Positions 13,924 to 16,558 of a DNA stretch of 16,558 nt are shown in pieces. Both the position numbers and the translations under genes were made by a program. The stretch is from Lachnospiraceae bacterium UBA1766. GTDB taxonomy: Bacteria > Bacillota > Clostridia > Lachnospirales > Lachnospiraceae. Within the stretch, counting starts at the first letter, position 1. Each line of letters begins with the position of its first letter. The stretch spans positions 1-16,558 of the forward strand of contig DCGY01000068.1 of NCBI GenBank assembly GCA_002314715.1. The letters run 5' to 3'. Below the pieces are notes generated by a model. It was not told the DNA's origin, ran no database searches, and worked only from the letters and a program-made list of their open reading frames with translations.

Positions 13924-14631
13924 ATGGAACAGTCGGCGAAAATCTGCTACTATCTGGTCATTCCCAAGGAATATGCGGAATTGGAACTGCAGGATCCTCT
14001 GTTTCAAAGAATGCTTGCCTGCGTAGATGAAGAGCGAAAGAAAAAGATTTTGGGATGCAAATCCGCCAAAAACAGAATGCTTCGATTGGGAGTGTCCCTG
14101 CTTTTGCAAAAAGGGTTGCGGGATTTTGAAAACGAAGAATTAAACCCGGCAGATGAATTGCAGGCATTGGATTTGGAAAAACTAACAGTTGATTTGGAAC
14201 ATGAAAAGCCGCTTCAACCCAAATACAATTATGGAAAGTCCGGGAAACCTTATTTTTCGGAAGTTCCCCTTTTGTTTAGCTTATCCCATTCCGGAGCTGT
14301 TTGCCTGTGTGCCCTTTCTACCTCAAAAATCGGGGCAGATGTGCAGCTTCATACCAAGGGAGAGTTGGACAAATTGGCAAAGCGGGTTTTGGACGATCGG
14401 GAGCTGGGGATTCTGGAAACCTTGGAAACGGATAAAGAGAAGGAATACTATTTTTTTGAAAGATGGGCAGTAAAGGAAAGCATTGGAAAATGCACCGGAG
14501 AAGGGATTTTTTCTTTACTGGATCGTGAAAAAAAAGAGGAGTTTGCAAACTCCCGGGACAAATTTATAACAAAAACGTATGAGATTACCGTAGGAGAGAC
14601 TTGCTATAGTATTGCGGTAAGTCATTTATAG
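13924..14631 (+). CDS. 4'-phosphopantetheinyl transferase, Sfp type
   Basis: The enzyme moves phosphopantetheine from CoA to a carrier-protein serine. The product has 235 residues from ATG 13924, which has AAAGGAGG five bases upstream; an in-frame ATG at 13861 would translate the operon hairpin and is rejected. Family signs are FSLSHSG (118-124), GADVQ (137-141) and RWAVKES (180-186), with a length typical of Sfp rather than the short AcpS. Asp139 and Glu185 fit the Mg2+ ligands. The third Sfp ligand (Glu in GIDIE) is Gln141 here; the human enzyme also lacks Glu there, so activity is plausible. No polyketide or peptide synthetase gene is in the window, so its carrier protein is unknown. It lies 22 bases before the exporter genes. 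Confidence 0.88.
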   Translation: MEQSAKICYYLVIPKEYAELELQDPLFQRMLACVDEERKKKILGCKSAKNRMLRLGVSLLLQKGLRDFENEELNPADELQALDLEKLTVDLEHEKPLQPKYNYGKSGKPYFSEVPLLFSLSHSGAVCLCALSTSKIGADVQLHTKGELDKLAKRVLDDRELGILETLETDKEKEYYFFERWAVKESIGKCTGEGIFSLLDREKKEEFANSRDKFITKTYEITVGETCYSIAVSHL

Positions 14632-14653
14632 AAACGGATTGTGAGAAAAGAAA

Positions 14654-16393
14654 ATGAAACGATTATTTGTATATTTAAAAGCCTATAAGAAAGAGAGCAT
14701 ACTGGCGCCGCTGTTTAAATTGCTGGAGGCAGGTTTTGAATTGTTTGTGCCTTTGGTAATGGCAGCCATTATCGATAAAGGTATCGGACAGGGAAATAAA
14801 ACCATTATTTGGCAAATGGGTCTTTGCCTGGTGGGTTTGGCGATTGTGGGATTGATTTCCGCGGCTACCGCACAGTTCTTTGCAGCCAAGGCTGCGGTAG
14901 GATTTGCCGCAAAGCTTCGAGAGGCCTTGTTTGCCCATATTCAGTCCTTAAGTTTCACCAATATTGACCAGGCAGGAACGTCCACCATGATTACCCGTAT
15001 GACCTCGGATGTAAACCAGGTGCAGTCCGGTGTGAATATGGTACTTCGACTGTTCCTTCGTTCCCCGATTATCGTATTTGGTGCCATGATTATGGCATTT
15101 ACCATCGATGTGAAATCAGCCCTGGTGTTTGTAGTGGCGATTCCGCTTTTGGCAATTGTGGTATTTGGGATTATGCTGGCAACCATTCCCCTTTATAAGA
15201 AAGTGCAGGGGGGACTTGACAGGGTTTTGGGTATTACCAGAGAGAATTTGACCGGTGTACGTGTTATTCGTGCATTTCACAGGGAAGAACAAGAGGAGCA
15301 GGTGTTCTGCGAAGAAAATGAAAAGCTCACCGACATGCAGATGTTTGTGGGTAAAATCAGTGCCTGCATGAATCCCTTTACTTACATTATCGTAAATGCA
15401 GCAACGATTTTGCTGATTTATACCGGCGCATTAAAGGTGCAGGTGGGGGATTTGTCACAGGGTGAAGTCATTGCGATTTTGAACTATATGTCTCAGATTC
15501 TGGTAGAGCTGGTGAAGCTTGCAAATCTGATTATTCTTACCACCAAGGCGGTTGCCTGTGCAGATCGTTTGGCCCAGGTTTTTGAAATCCCGGGCGGAGA
15601 AGAGAAAAACGATACCGGATTAACCAAGAGCCTTACCGGAGACAAAATTCCGTATCTGGTATTTGAACATGTGTCCCTGAATTATAAGGGGGCAGGAGAG
15701 GAAACCTTAAAGGATATTGATTTTATGGTGGAGAAGGGGGAAACCATCGGTGTAATCGGTGGTACCGGTTCCGGAAAGTCTTCCCTGGTAAATCTGATTC
15801 CCGCATTTTATCCGGCTACCGAGGGTAATATTTACCTGGAAGGAAAGAACCTGAAGGAATATGTGCCGGAAGAATTGCGCATGCGCATGGGTATCGTACC
15901 CCAGAAGGCAGTTTTGTTCCAGGGTACTATTCGCAGCAATTTACTTTGGGGAAAAGAAGATGCAACCGAAGAAGAAATGTGGAATGCATTGGAAATTGCC
16001 CAGGCCAGGGAAGTGGTAGAGGGAAAAGAAGGAAAACTGGAGGAGCCGGTTGCACAAAACGGCCGAAATTTCTCCGGTGGACAGAGACAGAGACTCAGTA
16101 TTGCAAGGGCCTTGATTCGAAAACCCGAAATTCTTATCTTAGATGACAGTGCTTCGGCATTGGATTACGCTACCGATGCAAAGCTTCGTATGGCACTTCG
16201 TACGTTGGAGGGAAATACCACCACCTTTATCGTATCCCAGAGAGCCTCCAGCATTCGACATGCGGATAAAATTATTGTTTTGGATGACGGGGAAATTGCC
16301 GGCATCGGAACACATGAGGAATTATTAAAGACCTGTGAAGTATATCAGGAAATTTACCGTTCACAGTATCCGGAAGAAAGAAAGGAGGCATAA
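14654..16393 (+). CDS. Heterodimeric ABC exporter subunit with degenerate ATP site
   Basis: This 579-residue half-transporter has an N-terminal type IV (MsbA-like) membrane domain with about six helices (near 18-40, 55-79, 131-152, 155-177, 243-262, 277-297) and a C-terminal ATPase domain. ATPase motifs: Walker A GGTGSGKSS (369-377), Q-loop Gln417 in VPQKAVLFQG, signature FSGGQ (473-477), Walker B ILILDD (493-498). Asp498 replaces the catalytic Glu, and SQRASS (528-533) has Gln529 in place of the switch His. This pair of changes marks the degenerate-site partner, as in TM287 of Thermotoga TM287/288. The upstream ribosome site is weak (only A/G-rich, GAGAAAAG). The partner gene starts two bases after the stop codon. 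Substrate is unknown; lipids, peptides or drugs are all possible. Confidence 0.95.
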   Translation: MKRLFVYLKAYKKESILAPLFKLLEAGFELFVPLVMAAIIDKGIGQGNKTIIWQMGLCLVGLAIVGLISAATAQFFAAKAAVGFAAKLREALFAHIQSLSFTNIDQAGTSTMITRMTSDVNQVQSGVNMVLRLFLRSPIIVFGAMIMAFTIDVKSALVFVVAIPLLAIVVFGIMLATIPLYKKVQGGLDRVLGITRENLTGVRVIRAFHREEQEEQVFCEENEKLTDMQMFVGKISACMNPFTYIIVNAATILLIYTGALKVQVGDLSQGEVIAILNYMSQILVELVKLANLIILTTKAVACADRLAQVFEIPGGEEKNDTGLTKSLTGDKIPYLVFEHVSLNYKGAGEETLKDIDFMVEKGETIGVIGGTGSGKSSLVNLIPAFYPATEGNIYLEGKNLKEYVPEELRMRMGIVPQKAVLFQGTIRSNLLWGKEDATEEEMWNALEIAQAREVVEGKEGKLEEPVAQNGRNFSGGQRQRLSIARALIRKPEILILDDSASALDYATDAKLRMALRTLEGNTTTFIVSQRASSIRHADKIIVLDDGEIAGIGTHEELLKTCEVYQEIYRSQYPEERKEA

Positions 16394-16394
16394 G

Positions 16395-16558
16395 ATGGCA
16401 GGTAAGAAAAAAATTGAAAAAGGCACCATCAAAAAAGTGCTGAAATATATCAGTAAGTACAAGCTTATCTTAATCCTCTCCATTCTTTTGGCAGGTGTGA
16501 CGGTAGCCTTGTCTTTGTATGTTCCCATATTGACCGGTGATGCAGTGGATTTGATGAT
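16395..16558 (+). CDS. ABC exporter subunit, partner half-transporter (5' part only)
   Basis: The ATG at 16395 has AAAGGAGG six bases upstream, placed within the end of the previous gene, and only one base separates the two genes, so they are translationally coupled. The visible 54 residues have a Lys-rich N-terminus, KVLKYISKYK, and a first membrane helix followed by YVPILTGDAVDLM, which is typical of the start of MsbA/LmrA-type membrane domains. By analogy with TM287/288 this subunit should carry the canonical catalytic Glu and switch His, but that region lies beyond the window. Confidence 0.9.
   Translation, partial: MAGKKKIEKGTIKKVLKYISKYKLILILSILLAGVTVALSLYVPILTGDAVDLM

Overview
The window looks like chromosomal DNA of a low-to-moderate GC Firmicute, most likely a Clostridia member near the Lachnospiraceae. 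The evidence is strong AGGAGG-type ribosome binding sites, TTGACA/TATAAT promoters with 17-bp spacers, U-tailed terminators, a lipoprotein with BspA-type leucine-rich repeats, a paired heterodimeric ABC exporter and a hisS-aspS gene order. This placement is inference, because there is no rRNA in the window. No gap between genes exceeds 300 bases. No transposase, integrase, CRISPR array, phage gene or origin was seen.

Layout. 1-1016: the tail of a Sel1-repeat protein converges on an amidohydrolase across a shared terminator. 1017-2803: a divergent promoter region, then an acyl-CoA ligase. 2857-4348: tRNA-Pro with anticodon AGG, its promoter and terminator, then a 23S rRNA uracil-5-methyltransferase only 26 bases after the terminator T-tract. 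4440-5289: a surface lipoprotein whose promoter contains a (TA)7 tract. 5370-6389: an atypical SDR/NAD-dependent epimerase. 6413-7144: a cre-like palindrome and a strongly translated protein of unknown function. 7192-8682 (minus): a Lon-like AAA+ ATPase with no protease domain. 8768-10082: argG with a promoter that overlaps a possible ArgR operator. 10238-10594 (minus): a small DUF1648-like membrane protein. 10683-16558: an apparent operon of hisS, aspS, an Sfp-type phosphopantetheinyl transferase and two ABC exporter half-genes, the second cut by the window end.

Most of the content is ordinary metabolism and translation. tRNA-Pro, the rRNA methyltransferase, HisRS and AspRS serve translation. 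argG makes arginine. The phosphopantetheinyl transferase and exporter pair follow the synthetases with short gaps. Genes are punctuated by compact hairpins, three of which sit between convergent genes and can work in both directions.

I do not see a complete, clearly new system. The items that most deserve a second look are the (TA)7 tract in the lipoprotein promoter, the protease-less Lon-like ATPase with Asn in the Walker B Asp position, the eukaryote/archaea-like HisRS with a short C-terminal domain, the A34 proline tRNA, and the unknown 199-residue protein behind a cre-like palindrome.
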